Shown piece after piece: positions 33,420 to 42,881 of a stretch of DNA of 64,000 nucleotides. This DNA comes from an uncultured Verrucomicrobiota bacterium (lineage in GTDB: Bacteria > Verrucomicrobiota > Verrucomicrobiia > Opitutales > UBA9783): positions 248,001 through 312,000 of the forward strand of contig CABUVL010000001.1 in assembly GCA_902495005.1 (NCBI GenBank), written 5' to 3'. The notes beneath the pieces are model-generated. The model searched no databases, had not been told where the DNA came from, and worked only from the letters and a program-made list of their open reading frames with translations. Each line of letters starts with the position of its first letter. Positions within the stretch are counted from its first letter, which is position 1. The translations under genes and the position numbers were made by a program.

Positions 33420-34823
33420 ATGAGAATTTATTTTATGGGGATTTGTGGGACGGCGATGGCCCATTTGGCTTTAATTTTAAAAGAAAAGGGCCATTATGTT
33501 TTTGGCAGTGATGTGCATTTTTGCCCGCCAATTTCGGATGTGTTAACTGCGCATCGAATAGCATGTTTTGAAGGGTTCGACCTCGCGAGGTTTAAGGAGC
33601 TACAGCCCGACGCCGTTATTGTCGGCAACGTTATTTCGCGTGGCAATCCTGAAGTTGAATACTTGTTGAACGATCGGCCGTGCCCATTTTACTCGTTGCC
33701 GGAATGCTTGGAACGTTTTATTTTGCCAAAGCGCTCGACGTTTGTCGTGACGGGAACACACGGTAAGACGACGACGACAACCTTGTTAACTTACCTGTTA
33801 AAGCAATTTTGCAATCCAGGTTATTTAATTGGTGGAATTCCAAAAAATTTTGATGCGGGAGCCGCCTTGGGGTGTGAGAATGATCCTTTTGTCTTGGAAG
33901 GTGATGAGTACGACACCGCATTTTTTGATAAAAGGAGTAAATTTTTTCATTATTGGCCGAACACGCTCATTATTAATAACTTGGAATTTGATCACGCGGA
34001 TATTTTTGAAAATTTACGGGCAATTCAACGTAGTTTTTATCAATTGATGCGCATGGTGCCTGCTCGCGGGCACATCATTGTAAATGGAGATGATGAAAAC
34101 GTGTTGGCCTTAGGTCCGTGTGAGTGGACGCAAATGCATTCTGTCGGATTTGGCTTGAATAATGATTGGCAGATAAGGCATTTTGAAGAAACAGAATTGG
34201 GGAGCCAATTTGATCTATTTTTTCAGAATACCTGCGTATACCGTTCGATTTGTTCGCCTTTGATGGGAAAATTTAATGCGCACAATTTGTCTGCTGCGCT
34301 TGTTGCCTGTTATGTAAACGGTTACAAGGACATCAATCTGGAAAGAATTAAGCTCTTTCGTGGGGTTTGTCGAAGGCAAGTATGTCTTCATCCGTCGAAT
34401 AATTTGATTGTCTTTGACGATTTTGCCCATCACTCTGGCGCCGTTAAAAATATGTTATCGACGCTCAGGGAACGTTATCGCGGGTATGACATAATTGCTT
34501 GCTTTGAACCCGCGTGTAATACGAGTGCGTCAAGTGTATTTGCGCAACAGGTTGAGGAGACTTTTAAGGATGCGGATGAAGTTTGGTTCGCACCGGTAAA
34601 AAATAAAATTTACTGCGATCGTTTTGTTAAGCCCTTGGTCGCTATGGACGTAAACGAGGTGGCGCAACGTATTCAGGGCCAAGGGAAACGTGTGAAAAAG
34701 TTTACTTCATTGGATCTTTTGGCCGTGTGGATTAAACAGTTTTGCCCTGCTAAACCAACAGTCTTATGTTGCTTTTCAAACGGGCGTTTGTCATCATTGT
34801 TGCAGAATTTATCCAAAGATTAA
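33420..34823 (+). CDS. mpl: UDP-N-acetylmuramate:tripeptide ligase (murein recycling)
   Basis: This 467-residue Mur ligase joins a recycled L-Ala-D-Glu-mDAP tripeptide to UDP-MurNAc. It has the N-terminal MRIYFMGICGTAMAHLA (Rossmann, MurC/Mpl type), GSDV, the ATP loop TGTHGKTTTTTLLTYLL, LEGDEYDTAFFDKRSKF (diagnostic of Mpl rather than MurC), NNLEFDHADIF and DDFAHHSGAVK. An AGGTGA ribosome-binding site precedes ATG 33420. It is followed 15 nt later by folE-folB. Presence suggests the cell wall has mDAP and is recycled. Confidence 0.92.
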   Translation: MRIYFMGICGTAMAHLALILKEKGHYVFGSDVHFCPPISDVLTAHRIACFEGFDLARFKELQPDAVIVGNVISRGNPEVEYLLNDRPCPFYSLPECLERFILPKRSTFVVTGTHGKTTTTTLLTYLLKQFCNPGYLIGGIPKNFDAGAALGCENDPFVLEGDEYDTAFFDKRSKFFHYWPNTLIINNLEFDHADIFENLRAIQRSFYQLMRMVPARGHIIVNGDDENVLALGPCEWTQMHSVGFGLNNDWQIRHFEETELGSQFDLFFQNTCVYRSICSPLMGKFNAHNLSAALVACYVNGYKDINLERIKLFRGVCRRQVCLHPSNNLIVFDDFAHHSGAVKNMLSTLRERYRGYDIIACFEPACNTSASSVFAQQVEETFKDADEVWFAPVKNKIYCDRFVKPLVAMDVNEVAQRIQGQGKRVKKFTSLDLLAVWIKQFCPAKPTVLCCFSNGRLSSLLQNLSKD

Positions 34824-34838
34824 GCGCGCTTGTTAAAT

Positions 34839-35774
34839 ATGGAACATTCGGATTTGTCAAAACTTTGTGATCGTGGAAAAGATTTTTTAAAGCAACTTTT
34901 TCAAGTTTGTGGAGAAGATGCTACGCGTCAAGGGCTTGTAGATACGCCACGTAGATTCGTAAAGAGTTTTTTAGAATTGACGCAGGGATATCATCTGTCT
35001 GCGGATGAAGTTTTAAATGATGCCTTGTTCGATTGCGACAACCCTGAGCCGGTGATCGTGAGGGATATTCCTTTTTTTTCCCTGTGTGAGCATCACCTTT
35101 TGCCTTTTTTTGGCCATTGTACAATCACTTACTTGCCCAATAAGAAAGTCATTGGTTTGTCAAAAATATATCGAATTGTAGATATGTTTTCGCGTCGCCT
35201 TCAAATCCAAGAGCGACTTACGCATCAGATTGCAGAAACATTATTTTCTTTAACGCAAGCCAAAGGCGTTCGTGTGGAAATGCAGGCTGAGCATATGTGT
35301 GTGGCCATGCGGGGCGTCTGCAAAGTTAATACGCGAACGTACACGTCGAGCCGTTTGGGCCTTGATTGTCCTTTGACTGCTGAAATGCCCCATGCCTTAA
35401 CTTTTGGCCTTCAACAGTCCATTGTATTTCGTACAAAAGAATTTGCAATTTCCTTGGGGTGCACATCCGAAGAGAAGCAACGGTTGACTCCCATTTGTTT
35501 TCAAGTTGAAATTAAGTTTGATAAGCCCGTTAAGGCTTGCAGTAGTGATGCGTTGCAAGATACCGTGTGCTATGACCATTTGTCGCAATTGCTCTATGAG
35601 AGCTGCCAGCAAAAGCATTTTAATCTGATTGAGCACTGTGGCTATGAAGCTTATCAAAGCTTGCACGCGTACTTACAACAAACGAAAATAGACGCAGCGC
35701 TTCAAATTAAATTAACGAAAAAATTACAACATCCGCTGCTTACAGAAAGCATGTTCATCATCGGTGATTTTTAA
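34839..35774 (+). CDS. GTP cyclohydrolase I fused to dihydroneopterin aldolase
   Basis: From ATG 34839 the protein is 311 residues, with two domains. Residues about 1-180 are FolE: zinc ligands Cys83, His86 ([14 protein letters not shown]) and Cys154 ([11 protein letters not shown]), and the 83-to-154 distance equals that in E. coli. Residues about 190-311 are FolB-like: [12 protein letters not shown] (Glu201/202), DTVCYDHL (Tyr245), [15 protein letters not shown] (Glu265) and [13 protein letters not shown] (Lys294 region). The pair performs the first and third steps of folate pterin synthesis. TTG 34830 is an alternative start. The last 17 bases overlap the convergent O-antigen-ligase-like gene. 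Confidence 0.88.
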   Translation: MEHSDLSKLCDRGKDFLKQLFQVCGEDATRQGLVDTPRRFVKSFLELTQGYHLSADEVLNDALFDCDNPEPVIVRDIPFFSLCEHHLLPFFGHCTITYLPNKKVIGLSKIYRIVDMFSRRLQIQERLTHQIAETLFSLTQAKGVRVEMQAEHMCVAMRGVCKVNTRTYTSSRLGLDCPLTAEMPHALTFGLQQSIVFRTKEFAISLGCTSEEKQRLTPICFQVEIKFDKPVKACSSDALQDTVCYDHLSQLLYESCQQKHFNLIEHCGYEAYQSLHAYLQQTKIDAALQIKLTKKLQHPLLTESMFIIGDF

Positions 35775-37038
35775 TCGACAGCTTGCAGGAATTTTGGGTC
35801 TTCCCTTTGCACGCGGCTTTTGCGGCGAGCGCGCAGAATAAGAATAAATAGGTTATTCGATAGTGTGACGAGAGAAATACGTCAAAGCAACTCGCTAACA
35901 TGTAGGTTAGATTTAAACAGATAAACATGGTTTTGTACATGCTTTTTGGACATTGCGCAGAAAAATACAACGCATAACCGAACCAATAGATCAGTGCTAT
36001 TAAGCCTATTAGTCCCCATTGCACTGTGAAAAATAACCAGTCGTTGTGTGGATGTGGGCGTGTTATCCCGTCATAATCGGGGGACTTCATGCCGCAAAAT
36101 GTCCATTGATGATCAATGAGTCCTTGCAAATAACCGTTTGTGCCATGGCCGATCCAAGGGTGTTCTTGAATGAGGCAAATGCTTCGCTCAATCATTTGAT
36201 AGCGTTGAGGACATAGGGAAGCTATTTTGTGGACAACTTTCTCCGCTATTTTATTGACTAATGCTATGGCTGTTTCAAGGTCTTTTACTTGCATGCGATC
36301 CGTTACTTGCATGCGATCCGAAAATCTATTGATGACAGGGCTCTTTTTTTGGATGAAGCTAATACCAAGAAAAGTGATTATTATAAATCCAACGAATAAA
36401 TATCGGGCCCTTAGCTTGGTAAGGATGTAAGGAGCATTTGTCAATAGGAATGTAACAAATCCTGTTCTTTCTTCATTAATAAAGAATAAGAAATAAACAA
36501 ACAAGGTGAATAGGCATATGGTATAAAATGTTGTTCTGCGATTTGTATAAGCCGACAATTTAACAAGACAGACGAAGCTTGCGAACGAGAACAGTACAGA
36601 AACTCCAATGGGATTTACGTGGTAGCGGTCATTCCCACTCACGAGAGCGTAGAGGAAGAAAACGATTGCTCCCGTAAGAAAGCATTTTAAGAGGTAGCGG
36701 GTGTTGGTTGGAATAAAATAGAAATACGGTAATAGGCAAATGGGTAAAATGGGGAAACTAAGATACTTTTTTGCGGCCATGAGGCTTAACTTGAACGGGC
36801 ATTTGGTGTAAATGAGGCCTAACAAGCTTATTATAAGAATGAGGCAAGCCGGTTTCCAAAATGGAAATTGCTTGTGGAATTCGCAAAAAACAGCTCTAAA
36901 TTGGCGGTTTAGAATCAGTAATAATAAGCTACAAAAGATGAGCATGCCAATGCCCAGATCAGTGCATACAGGTAAAAAGAAACAGCCGATACCCAACAGC
37001 GCAATTGCTATTTTACTGATGATCTCAAGAATCGCCAT
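35758..37038 (-). CDS. O-antigen-ligase-like polytopic membrane protein (Wzy/WaaL family)
   Basis: This 426-residue protein has about 11 hydrophobic segments. A large loop contains [23 protein letters not shown] and [20 protein letters not shown]; the H..N/HN.W....GL.G pattern marks Wzy_C/WaaL proteins, which ligate or polymerise O-antigen chains on the periplasmic face. [12 protein letters not shown] (R) also fits. A 6-residue DRMQV[TK] duplication in the loop comes from an 18-bp tandem repeat. No lipopolysaccharide sugar cluster is near it, so which chain it handles is unknown. Confidence 0.8.
   Translation of the reverse strand: MAILEIISKIAIALLGIGCFFLPVCTDLGIGMLIFCSLLLLILNRQFRAVFCEFHKQFPFWKPACLILIISLLGLIYTKCPFKLSLMAAKKYLSFPILPICLLPYFYFIPTNTRYLLKCFLTGAIVFFLYALVSGNDRYHVNPIGVSVLFSFASFVCLVKLSAYTNRRTTFYTICLFTLFVYFLFFINEERTGFVTFLLTNAPYILTKLRARYLFVGFIIITFLGISFIQKKSPVINRFSDRMQVTDRMQVKDLETAIALVNKIAEKVVHKIASLCPQRYQMIERSICLIQEHPWIGHGTNGYLQGLIDHQWTFCGMKSPDYDGITRPHPHNDWLFFTVQWGLIGLIALIYWFGYALYFSAQCPKSMYKTMFICLNLTYMLASCFDVFLSSHYRITYLFLFCALAAKAACKGKTQNSCKLSIKNHR
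36285..36320. repeat. 18-bp tandem duplication inside the O-antigen-ligase-like gene
   Basis: TTACTTGCATGCGATCCG occurs at 36285-36302 and again immediately at 36303-36320, identical. It is in frame and adds six residues to the periplasmic loop. Confidence 0.95.
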
Positions 37039-37160
37039 AAGTGCATTAGAGCGGATTTTGTCTTTACTTACAATGAAATAATAGAAGTTTTAACACTTCT
37101 ACAAATATTTCGATTTTTGCATTGAATTTTAAAGGAAATCATCTTTGATAAATAACTGTT

Positions 37161-37246
37161 GCTTGGGTGGCGGAATGGTAGACGCTGAGGACTTAAAATC
37201 CTCTGACCGAAAGGTCGTACGGGTTCAAGTCCCGTCCCGAGCACCA
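37161..37246 (+). tRNA. tRNA-Leu (TAA)
   Basis: An 86-nt class II tRNA. Acceptor GCTTGGG (37161-37167) pairs with CCCGAGC (37236-37242, one G-U pair); discriminator A and an encoded CCA end at 37246. Anticodon stem GAGGA/TCCTC encloses CTTAAAA with anticodon TAA at 37194-37196. The long variable arm (TGACCGAAAGGTCG) and T arm (ACGGG-TTCAAGT-CCCGT) are normal. It reads UUA and UUG codons. Confidence 0.97.
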
Positions 37247-38316
37247 CTTAGGAGGGCAGGAAGTGGTTCATTTGGAGGGAGCAGAGTTTTTTGGACAATG
37301 GTGTAACGATCGTGGTGTCCGGTAAATTGAGAGAGGGTGCGTTGAGCGTAAGCAGTTTACTAAAATTTCTCAGATGTCCTTTATCTTCTTTCTTGGTAAG
37401 TGTAAATCGCGGTTTTGTGCCGTGTGCACTCGGCTTTATGTGTTTCGTTTCGACAATGGCTGATGTTTGTATAACTTATAAATTGTCCTAATTGCTTCAT
37501 GACAATTACATGCATGTAAATTTTCGGTGCGAATATAATTTGATCGCTAACATAACCTTGCTTCTAATCGGATGTATTTTGAAGAATGAGCTGCGTAATT
37601 GATCGAGCATTATGTTGATAAAGGCAGATTCCATAATTTAGATGTGCTCTCTCGGTTTCCTAGGGAAGGATCTTTCGTCAAATTTGATTATAACTTACTT
37701 CAATGTTTGAGCATAGTGCTCGTTGCCGACAGTTTTATGCCTCGTGTTACATTCAAAGAAAGCGTAATGTGGGTACGTGCCAATTAATTTTATTTTGTTC
37801 ATCATTAAATGAACCTTTCGATTGCTGTCGGCTATAAGTTTTTTCCTGCCTTGGGTTGTAGGAAATGTCAAAGATCATTGTTGGCCTCCATCTATCATTA
37901 GCTTTATCCGGCGAGGTCTGACAAGAATACTGAAGCTGTCATGTTAGTGGAATATTTTTATTGATAATGAATAATGTTTTTTAAGGATTTCGATGATAAC
38001 TGATGCCATATACGTCCGTTGTTTCCACTCGTTGAAATGCCTAATCGACCAACAGACACGAATTAATTAGATGCTTGTGAAATAGAAGGCTATGCGAAGT
38101 TAGGGCAACATAATGATTTACTCAATGCAGGTGGATTCGCAATTTTCTCTGTCTATAATTTTTTGATGATGAATATATAAATGTGTTTTGTCCCTCATCC
38201 ATAAACACCGTCAATTCCATAATTTGTTTGTTTAAATACCTCTTCGGGATTTAGCGCTTGTTACCTAAATGGAACTTGCTTTCTGTGATTTTTCAAAGGG
38301 ATTGACCGACCTTTGG
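37247..38316. other. Long gene-free spacer after tRNA-Leu
   Basis: At 1070 bases this is the longest gene-free stretch in the window. Short frames (for example 37291-37491 and 37599-37787) show no motifs, no RBS and no consistent composition, so I do not call them. A 36-codon open run near 38080-38190 reads like coding sequence but has no start. I saw no repeat of the tRNA-Leu 3' end that would mark an attachment site. It may hold decayed genes or unrecognised RNAs. Confidence 0.45.
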
Positions 38317-39051
38317 CTATTGCAACAGAGGTGCCGGCGGTAGTGAGGCGTACACGTAAGTCCCTTGATACTGCAAGTTAACAACTTCAAAGTTAACATT
38401 TTTTTGCAAGGCGAATCGGATGGCCTGTTGCTGAACAATAGAGGCGCCTTTTTGTGAAAGTTGAAGGAGTTCAGTGAGGCTTATGCACTTGTAGTATGGA
38501 TCATCTGAATGCCCTGTATAATGATGAGCGATACCGGGGACGTCTTTAAAGAGAAAGCAACGTTCCGCGTGCAAAAAATGTGCTAAGAGAATGGCCGTTA
38601 GGTCGGAACCCCCACGTCCCAAGGTTATTAATTGATCGTGAGTGTTTAATGCTTGAAATCCACTGACGACCAACACGTGTTTACGCAGTGCTTTTGCATA
38701 GGCATCTGTGTCTACGGACCACTGGCCATCCGGCAATTGTTGTAAGCCCACACGAAACCCGCTTTTAATAACGAAGGGGATCTTTTGCTGTTCAAGAGCT
38801 AAGCCCAACAAGGCACAAGCTTTTTGTTCGCCGAGAGCTAAAAGTAAGTCTAAGCAGGGACCTTGTCCCACGGTTGAATTGACTTGATGCCCTTGATTCA
38901 ACAAAAAGTCGGTTGTTCCCTTCATGGCCGAAACGACAACGACCAGTTGGTGCTCTTCTTTGTAAGACGCTGCGATGAAGTGTGCAATTTTGTTAAATTG
39001 TTGTTCGTCGGTGAGGATGCTGCCTCCAAATTTTTGAATAATGAGGGCCAT
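38317..39051 (-). CDS. Aspartokinase catalytic domain only (no ACT domains)
   Basis: The 244-residue protein has the amino-acid-kinase fold: KFGGSIL at 7-13, VVVSAMKGTTDFLL, a substrate/allosteric region, then LGRGGSDLTAILLAHFLHAERCFLFKDVPGIA and ISLTELLQLSQKGASIVQQQAIRFA, the last as in aspartokinases. Full aspartokinases have about 400-450 residues with two C-terminal ACT domains that bind lysine or threonine; those are absent. Phosphorylation of aspartate would feed mDAP, Lys, Thr and Met synthesis. Another amino-acid kinase substrate is possible. It begins 2 nt after plsY. Confidence 0.75.
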   Translation of the reverse strand: MALIIQKFGGSILTDEQQFNKIAHFIAASYKEEHQLVVVVSAMKGTTDFLLNQGHQVNSTVGQGPCLDLLLALGEQKACALLGLALEQQKIPFVIKSGFRVGLQQLPDGQWSVDTDAYAKALRKHVLVVSGFQALNTHDQLITLGRGGSDLTAILLAHFLHAERCFLFKDVPGIAHHYTGHSDDPYYKCISLTELLQLSQKGASIVQQQAIRFALQKNVNFEVVNLQYQGTYVYASLPPAPLLQ

Positions 39052-39053
39052 GA

Positions 39054-39608
39054 CTAAAAGTGATGTTCCTCTCCTTTGAACAGTCGTTTAAGATTTGACC
39101 TGTGTCGCCATGTGGTAAAACAAGCGAATAAAATTAAGGGTACAGTGCATTGTCCCGTATGTAAAAAATGAAAGCAAGGTAAAATCCACGCAAACGTGAT
39201 AGAGGCCAACGACACGTAGTGTGTCAGCTTAAAGACAATTCCCCAAAGAACTAAGCTCATGCACAGTGGAATGGGAACTAAGCAAGATAGTCCGCCTATG
39301 AGGGTGGCAATGCCTTTTCCGCCTTTGAAATGTGTGAAGCAGGAGTAGCTGTGTCCCAGTAAGGCGCTGAAAAGTGTTGTGTAAGGAAAATTTAATAAAA
39401 CGCCTATGTAGGCCGCCAAAAGCCCTTTGCCTGTGTCAAGTATGAACACCGTGTAGCCCGCTTTCTTCCCTAAGGTCCTCAGGACGTTGGTGGCACCTGG
39501 ATTCCCGCTACCACTGGTAAAAATACAAATGCCGTGGGCCCTGGCGATGAGGTAGCCAAAAGGTAGGGCACCGAGAAAATACCCAATGCATATGCATATA
39601 AACAACAT
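39054..39608 (-). CDS. plsY: Glycerol-3-phosphate acyltransferase (acyl-phosphate dependent)
   Basis: From ATG 39608 the protein has 184 residues and five or more hydrophobic segments. The three PlsY motifs are clear: SGSGNPGATNVLRTLGKKAG, GHSYSCFTHFKGGKGIATLIG and TTWRHRSNLKRLFKGEE. It transfers the acyl group from acyl-phosphate (made by PlsX at 19289) to glycerol-3-phosphate, the first step of phospholipid synthesis. A TTG start at 39620 would add four residues. It forms a two-gene unit with the aspartokinase. Confidence 0.94.
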   Translation of the reverse strand: MLFICICIGYFLGALPFGYLIARAHGICIFTSGSGNPGATNVLRTLGKKAGYTVFILDTGKGLLAAYIGVLLNFPYTTLFSALLGHSYSCFTHFKGGKGIATLIGGLSCLVPIPLCMSLVLWGIVFKLTHYVSLASITFAWILPCFHFLHTGQCTVPLILFACFTTWRHRSNLKRLFKGEEHHF

Positions 39609-39620
39609 GATTTTTATCAA

Positions 39621-40168
39621 AGCATGTTGATAATAAATGCCAATTCAAAAATACAGAAATGCGCTTTTGTGCTGGATAATCAAAGCAAAGACTTTTAACA
39701 CGTGGAAGGTGTGAACTTTATTCTGTGAAAAGATCTTTATTAAATACTTTTTCATATAAGTTCAAATGAGAAAACAGTAAACGTTTTTTGTTTATTGATA
39801 ATAAGCAAGATAATTGTGGTTGTCGGTTGTGTTCTTTGAACAATAATCCATAGCCCTGATCGATGCTTCCACCATCAGTAACTGTCTAAATTTTCTGTTG
39901 TTTATGAATGAAATATGTTGAAAAACATGTTTTTCATTTAAGTTTATTGAGCGTTGTTACAGACCGCTTAGGTTTTTGGCAAGGGTCCTGTTTGAGCTAG
40001 GATGTCCGAATACGAACGGTAAGCAGCGCGGTCTATGGCTTCTTTACTTCGTTGAAAATTTATTAAGACGAATGACTTATTTTAAGGAATGATGCATCGC
40101 GCAATTGCGCGCTTTTCTTCGCGTATTCTTGACAAGTCATGTCTGCTCCTCCTTAATCTAAAGGAAAA
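39621..40168. other. Divergent spacer before recN with three palindromes
   Basis: 548 bases between plsY and recN. It holds a 13-bp perfect inverted repeat TGTTC-TTT-GAACA (39830-39842), an 18-bp perfect palindrome TGAAAAACATGTTTTTCA (39919-39936), and CGCGC-AATT-GCGCG (40098-40111) followed by CTTTTCTTC. The last is flanked by ATGACTT (40072-40078) and AAGTCAT (40134-40140). No gene is supported. Some of these may be operators controlling recN. Confidence 0.6.
40129..40157 (+). promoter_or_regulatory. Possible promoter of recN
   Basis: A perfect TTGACA (40129-40134) is followed after 17 nt by CTTAAT (40152-40157). Transcription would begin just before the AAAGGA ribosome-binding site and ATG 40169, which makes the leader very short. 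The ATGACTT/AAGTCAT repeat overlaps the -35 box. Confidence 0.4.
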
Positions 40169-41842
40169 ATGTTACGATCATTGTCCATTGAGTCTTTTGC
40201 ATTGATTAACAAAGCTGAATTTGAATTTGGATCTGGATTCATTGGGGTTACGGGAGAAACGGGAGCCGGCAAAAGTGTATTCCTGGGGGCTTTAAAATTC
40301 TTGGCCGGTGGACGTGGAGATCGTTCGTGCATTCGCCCAGGGCAATCTCAGTGTAAGGTCGAAGCGTTGTTGCATTTCGAAGGTTTTCAGCTGGAGCGAG
40401 TAAATCAGTTTTTACAGGACAATGCCCTGTCGCCGTGTGTGGATGGTGACTTAATTTTGCGTAGAATCTTGGGAGAGCGGCAAAAAATTTGTATCAATGG
40501 TGACCTGGCCCCGTTACAAGTTTTGAAAAAGTTGAGCTCACTGTGGGTGGAATTCCACGATCCGTTGGAACCACAACGTTTATTCCAATCGGATTACCAA
40601 GTGGACCTGTTGGATACCTTTGCGGGCCTCGATACAGTTAAGGCTCAGTACCTGGAGGCTTTTCATGCGTGGCGTTCTTTAGAAGAACAATTGGCGGGGT
40701 TGAAGCAGAAGTCCCATTTGTCCCCGGAGGAAATGGCCTACCTTCATCATCAGTTGGGGGAGTTGAATCGTCTCGATTTGACAGAATCCTCCATTCAACA
40801 ATTGGAAGAGGATTTTGATCGTTTGGGTCGGCAGGAAAGTTGCCTGCAGTCTTTGAACGCCATTGCGAGGGATTTTGATGATGAGGTCGTTGGAATTAAT
40901 GATAATCTGAGAAAATTGAGACTTCATGTGAGTGATTTTGCTCGTCAATGGTCGCGTGCCAATGTGTTATCAGAACGCTTGGACCAAGTTTTGGTAGAGT
41001 TGCAAGAAGTGGAATCCCTCATTGAGCAAGAACGTGAAGCTTTTGAATTTGATCCTGAGGAGGCGGAATGCGTACAGCAGCAGATGCAAATTTTCATGGA
41101 TTTAAAACGCCGTTATGGGGGATCATTAGAGGCAGTTTGCCAAAAAAAGAGAGAATTGCAGGATACTTTAAGCCAAGCGGAAGGCGGTCGTGAGGCGCTA
41201 GATCAATTGGAAAAAGCATCGGCGGCGGCGCGTGAACAATGCATTAAGTTGGCACTTGCATTGCATGATGAACGGGCAAAAAACGTCGACCGTTTGAATC
41301 AGTCCGTGGAAGTGCAATTAAAGTCTTTGGGCTTTGCCCAGCCTAAATTTGTGGTCCAAATGCATACTTCTGATAAATTAACTCCGCAGGGTGTCACTCA
41401 GTTGAGCTTCACCTTTGCCTCAGACGTCGCCCTAAGTCCGAAGGCCTTATCGGAAGTGGCTTCGTCAGGTGAGTTGTCGAGGCTTTTACTGGCTTTGAAA
41501 ATTGTTTTACGGGATGTGGTTCCCACGCCGGTGCTGGTGTTTGATGAAATTGACGCCAATGTGGGCGGCGAAATCGGTTCGCGCGTGGGGCATCAATTGC
41601 GTCTTTTGGGCGATCGATCGCAAGTTTTTTGTGTGACACACCTGCCGCAAGTGGCCGCCCAGGTGCAAGAGCATTTTGTAGTTCGTAAAGAAAGAGAAGG
41701 CGCTTTGCCTGTCATTCACTTCCATTGTTTGTCCACTTATGACCAACGTTTAAGTGAAATTGCACGAATGCTTGGCAATGCGCAGTCGAGTTCGGCCTTG
41801 CAGCACGCGAAAGTTTTATTGGATCAATCCTTAGAACATTAA
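40169..41842 (+). CDS. recN: DNA repair protein RecN
   Basis: This 557-residue SMC-like ATPase acts in double-strand-break repair. Walker A is GETGAGKS (29-36). The two coiled-coil arms span about 150-370, rich in Gln, Glu and Leu. The C-terminal head has the ABC signature SSGELSRLLLALKIVL, Walker B VLVFDEIDANVGG and the H-loop FCVTHLPQVAA. ATG 40169 has an AAAGGA ribosome-binding site. Length and order are normal. recN is often controlled by the SOS response. Confidence 0.96.
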   Translation: MLRSLSIESFALINKAEFEFGSGFIGVTGETGAGKSVFLGALKFLAGGRGDRSCIRPGQSQCKVEALLHFEGFQLERVNQFLQDNALSPCVDGDLILRRILGERQKICINGDLAPLQVLKKLSSLWVEFHDPLEPQRLFQSDYQVDLLDTFAGLDTVKAQYLEAFHAWRSLEEQLAGLKQKSHLSPEEMAYLHHQLGELNRLDLTESSIQQLEEDFDRLGRQESCLQSLNAIARDFDDEVVGINDNLRKLRLHVSDFARQWSRANVLSERLDQVLVELQEVESLIEQEREAFEFDPEEAECVQQQMQIFMDLKRRYGGSLEAVCQKKRELQDTLSQAEGGREALDQLEKASAAAREQCIKLALALHDERAKNVDRLNQSVEVQLKSLGFAQPKFVVQMHTSDKLTPQGVTQLSFTFASDVALSPKALSEVASSGELSRLLLALKIVLRDVVPTPVLVFDEIDANVGGEIGSRVGHQLRLLGDRSQVFCVTHLPQVAAQVQEHFVVRKEREGALPVIHFHCLSTYDQRLSEIARMLGNAQSSSALQHAKVLLDQSLEH

Positions 41843-41861
41843 GCTGGGTCCGTAGAGAAAA

Positions 41862-42458
41862 TTAGGCGGCGACAAAGGCTTGCCACGCGGGTTCATTTTG
41901 TAGGATGGCAAGTAACTTTTCTGTAGGTAGGCCAATAATATTATTGAGAGAGCCTTCGTAATGTGCGATTGATTGGGTGATGGGCTCTTGGATGGCATAC
42001 GCGCCTGCTTTATCTAGAGGATGTACAGCTTTGACGTAAGTGTCAATTTGATCCTCAGTGAGTTGTGAGAAACTGACGCGGCTTTCATCGTAGAATTGAT
42101 ACGAAAATACCTTGTACCTACAGCAGACAGCGGTAAACACAGAATGCGTACGTCCACTTAATTTTTCTAGCATCTGGCAAGCTTCTTGCAGGTCGCGTGG
42201 CTTATTAAGGACCTGATTGTCTAGAACGACGATGGTATCTGCGCCTAGCACCATGTACTCAGGGAATTGTTTTGAAACTTGTGCGGCTTTTAATTGGGCA
42301 TTTTTTTGGCATACGGTCAAAGGCGCCTCACCTGCATGTGCACTTCGGTACTCTTGCACATCAGGGTTACAAATTTTGAAATTGGGTACAATCTCACGCA
42401 GTAACTTTTCGCGCCGTGGAGAGGTGGAGGCCAATATCCATGGAACCAGAAATCGCAT
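41862..42458 (-). CDS. maf: Maf-like nucleotide pyrophosphatase
   Basis: The 198-residue protein has the Maf N-terminal ILASTSPRREKLL, the catalytic ADTIVVL, LNKPRD, LSGRTHSVFTAVC and GAYAIQE, all diagnostic. Maf enzymes remove pyrophosphate from non-canonical or UTP/dTTP nucleotides and can delay septation. Its start is 1 nt after the ftsB-like gene, and it converges with recN 19 nt away. Confidence 0.93.
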   Translation of the reverse strand: MRFLVPWILASTSPRREKLLREIVPNFKICNPDVQEYRSAHAGEAPLTVCQKNAQLKAAQVSKQFPEYMVLGADTIVVLDNQVLNKPRDLQEACQMLEKLSGRTHSVFTAVCCRYKVFSYQFYDESRVSFSQLTEDQIDTYVKAVHPLDKAGAYAIQEPITQSIAHYEGSLNNIIGLPTEKLLAILQNEPAWQAFVAA

Positions 42459-42459
42459 G

Positions 42460-42825
42460 TTAAAATTGAATAGGGTATGAATCGGACGTATTCTCAGGTG
42501 TGTAGAATCGGACGATGTATTCCTGCTTTTTTATGAAGCCCAATTGCTTTCGTACGACCATTTCTCGGAATTCTGGCTGATGAATGAACTTGTGAATAAA
42601 ATGTTGTTTTTGCGCCAATAGGGATTGCGATTCTTCAATCGCCTGTGCGAGTTGTAGGTTTTTTTGAGACCAATCCTGGTATTGTCGGTACGATTGGACA
42701 AAGCGTGGATGCCAGATGGCAAATGCGCACAGAAAGCATGCAAGCGCAAAAATAACGCACTTGTGATGGTTTGCCCACCGACAGCTAGTCCCTATCAGTT
42801 TACGAAATTTCATGGATACAGTCAT
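42460..42825 (-). CDS. FtsB/DivIC-like cell-division protein
   Basis: From ATG 42825 the protein has 121 residues, with one transmembrane segment (VIFALACFLCAFAIW), a coiled coil (QDWSQKNLQLAQAIEESQSLLAQKQ) and the C-terminal REMVVRKQLGFIKKQEYIVRF. The last fits the R..LG....GE.v..F pattern of FtsB/DivIC. These proteins bridge FtsL and FtsQ in the divisome. Alternative starts are ATG 42813 and upstream codons to 42873. It is cotranscribed with maf. Confidence 0.8.
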   Translation of the reverse strand: MTVSMKFRKLIGTSCRWANHHKCVIFALACFLCAFAIWHPRFVQSYRQYQDWSQKNLQLAQAIEESQSLLAQKQHFIHKFIHQPEFREMVVRKQLGFIKKQEYIVRFYTPENTSDSYPIQF

Positions 42826-42881
42826 ATTTTCATTGCCAAAACTAAAAGTCAAAACTAAACTAAATAAAAGCATCGCTAATT

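Noticed and set aside
37291..37787. Two small plus-strand frames in the long spacer
   Set aside because: No start signals or motifs; composition like the surrounding non-coding DNA.
37247..38316. Integrated element at tRNA-Leu
   Set aside because: No integrase, no duplicated tRNA end and no mobile-element gene was seen.
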